Positions 5,945-6,527 of a DNA stretch of 6,527 bases are shown here, one piece after another. The notes under the pieces are model-generated. The model was not told the DNA's origin. It saw nothing but the letters and a program-made list of their open reading frames with translations, and did no database searches. The position numbers and the translations under genes were made by a program. Each line of letters begins with the position of its first letter. Positions within the stretch are counted from its first letter, which is position 1. The stretch lies in NCBI GenBank assembly GCA_016214105.1, contig JACRPD010000081.1, forward strand, positions 1-6,527, written 5' to 3'. The stretch is from Candidatus Magasanikiibacteriota bacterium (GTDB lineage Bacteria; Patescibacteriota; Patescibacteriia; Magasanikbacterales; UBA922).

Positions 5945-5983
5945 CCCCCCTCCTTTATAAGGAGAGGGGGAGGGGTGAGGTCT
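5945..5983 (+). repeat. Dispersed palindromic repeat, copy C, in the recG leader
   Basis: TCCTT (5951-5955) pairs with AAGGA (5959-5963) across TAT, flanked by C-rich and G-rich arms with a 2-base offset, then the tail GAGGGGTGAGGTCT. It belongs to the same family as the two copies inside recG but is intergenic, lying between the recG promoter and its start codon. Confidence 0.82.
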
Positions 5984-5991
5984 CAGCCGCT

Positions 5992-6000
5992 ATTATACCA
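5992..6000 (-). promoter_or_regulatory. Extended -10 promoter of recG
   Basis: On the minus strand TGGTATAAT joins a perfect -10 (5997-5992) to the TGn extension (6000-5998), which can compensate for the lack of a good -35 here. Transcription would start near 5985 and place palindromic copy C in a leader of about 55 bases. Confidence 0.6.
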
Positions 6001-6013
6001 AAACTCCCCCAAC

Positions 6014-6046
6014 AAAAAAACCGCTCCGCGCCACAGAAAGGTTTTT
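6014..6046 (-). terminator. Probable terminator of the DUF475 gene
   Basis: AAAAACC (6016-6022) pairs with GGTTTTT (6040-6046), enclosing a GC-rich 17-base loop, and a T-run (6020-6014) follows on the minus strand. It lies about 60 bases past the stop at 6107 and before the recG promoter. The wide loop makes it weaker than the one at 486-515. The plus strand also ends in T, so it could act in both directions. Confidence 0.5.
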
Positions 6047-6070
6047 ATTTACTCCACTTTATATTTATCA

Positions 6071-6099
6071 GTCTAAATCTATCAAAATCTGTCTAAATC
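6071..6099. repeat. Short degenerate repeat between recG and the DUF475 gene
   Basis: GTCTAAATC occurs at 6071-6079 and 6091-6099, a 20-base period, with ATCAAAATCT between. It is AT-rich, intergenic and looks like a decayed tandem repeat. Confidence 0.45.
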
Positions 6100-6106
6100 A
6101 ATGCTC

Positions 6107-6527
6107 CTATATCTCGCCTTTCTTCTTTTCCACTTTCAACTCTCTCTTTGACAGCCAGAAAAAGAGGCCGACCACCACCAGCGTGACTAACGGCGAAATC
6201 CATGATTGTACTTCCGAACCCAAACTTTCCGCCAGCATGATCAGTCCCAAAAAACCGATGGAATACATTGCCCCATTTTTCAAAAACCGATATTTTTTTA
6301 CTGTCTCAACTCCCTTGACCGTAACATAGCGAACAACGAGCGCGCCAATGCCGTTGCCTATCAATATCAATGGCACTGAAATGGTAAACGCGAACGCGCC
6401 CAAAACTCCGTCAATGGAAAAAGTGGTGTCAATCAATTCCAAAAAAATAATCTTGCTTATGTCGGTCAAATGGCCGCTCGCCAGCTCTTTTTCATTTTCC
6501 TCGGCGTTCATTTTAGATCTGCTGGTG
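6107..6527 (-). CDS. DUF475 / TerC-like integral membrane protein, C-terminal half (runs off the right edge)
   Basis: An ATG at 6511 would give 134 residues, but the frame stays open upstream of it to the window edge (codons for T-S-R-S-K), so this is most likely the C-terminal half of a longer gene. Family members are usually about twice this length, with two related halves. The segment FLELIDTTFSIDGVLGAF (23-40, numbering from that Met) matches the second acidic membrane motif of the DUF475/TerC group. Four hydrophobic spans follow at about 18-43, 47-65, 80-97 and 104-121, ending in a lysine-rich cytoplasmic-type tail (KVEKKKGEI). The charged stretch MNAEENEKELASGHL fits the loop that joins the two halves. 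TerC relatives are linked to tellurite resistance and metal ion (manganese) export. The specific role of DUF475 proteins is not established, so I assign no substrate. The stop is followed by a probable terminator. Confidence 0.85.
   Translation of the reverse strand, partial: TSRSKMNAEENEKELASGHLTDISKIIFLELIDTTFSIDGVLGAFAFTISVPLILIGNGIGALVVRYVTVKGVETVKKYRFLKNGAMYSIGFLGLIMLAESLGSEVQSWISPLVTLVVVGLFFWLSKRELKVEKKKGEI

Noticed and set aside
5887..6096. A plus-strand frame of 69 codons across the recG start and leader
   Set aside because: It runs through the palindromic repeat, the terminator and the AT-rich repeat, has no ribosome site, and its protein (LLYKERGRGE) is a translation of the repeat.
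6107..6511. A complete 134-residue gene starting at the ATG at 6511
   Set aside because: The frame stays open to the window edge, the Met lies in a charged loop, no ribosome site precedes it, and the sequence matches only the second half of DUF475 proteins.

Overview
The window reads as bacterial chromosome with compact, mostly AT-leaning genes, almost no Shine-Dalgarno sequences at the large genes, and many short dispersed repeats, some of them inside coding sequence. Together with a Ycf48-like secreted propeller and a DUF475 membrane protein, this suggests a Candidate Phyla Radiation (Patescibacteria) genome. That assignment is inference. If the two small genes are called correctly, one ends in UGA, so UGA is a stop here; that argues against lineages that read UGA as glycine.

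Layout from left to right. Bases 1-405 (minus) hold the N-terminal part of a secreted Ycf48/BNR-type repeat protein, cut by the window edge. Bases 406-595 hold its leader and -10 element, an intrinsic terminator on the minus strand, and a strong 14-bp hairpin. Bases 596-1017 (minus) hold two very small, unrecognised genes joined by a TGATG overlap. They are transcribed from a perfect consensus promoter (TTGACA, 17 bp, TATAAT) at 1114-1142 and are clearly more GC-rich than their neighbours. Bases 1209-3731 (plus) encode an 840-residue P-type cation ATPase, closest by eye to MgtA (P3B) in its membrane half. Bases 3741-5930 (minus) encode RecG helicase, converging on the ATPase with only 9 bp between the stops. 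Bases 5931-6106 hold the recG leader and promoter, a terminator and a short repeat. Bases 6107 to the right edge (minus) encode the C-terminal half of a DUF475/TerC-like membrane protein whose start lies outside the window.

The genes do not form one pathway. Two things stand out. First, recG carries at least four repeat-derived in-frame insertions: two copies of a palindromic repeat whose third copy lies in the recG leader, one 7-bp tandem array and one 16-bp tandem duplication. Removing them would bring the protein near the usual RecG length. Second, the GC-rich two-gene cassette at 596-1142 has its own ideal promoter, leader, ribosome site, coupled start and terminator, and resembles no family I know.
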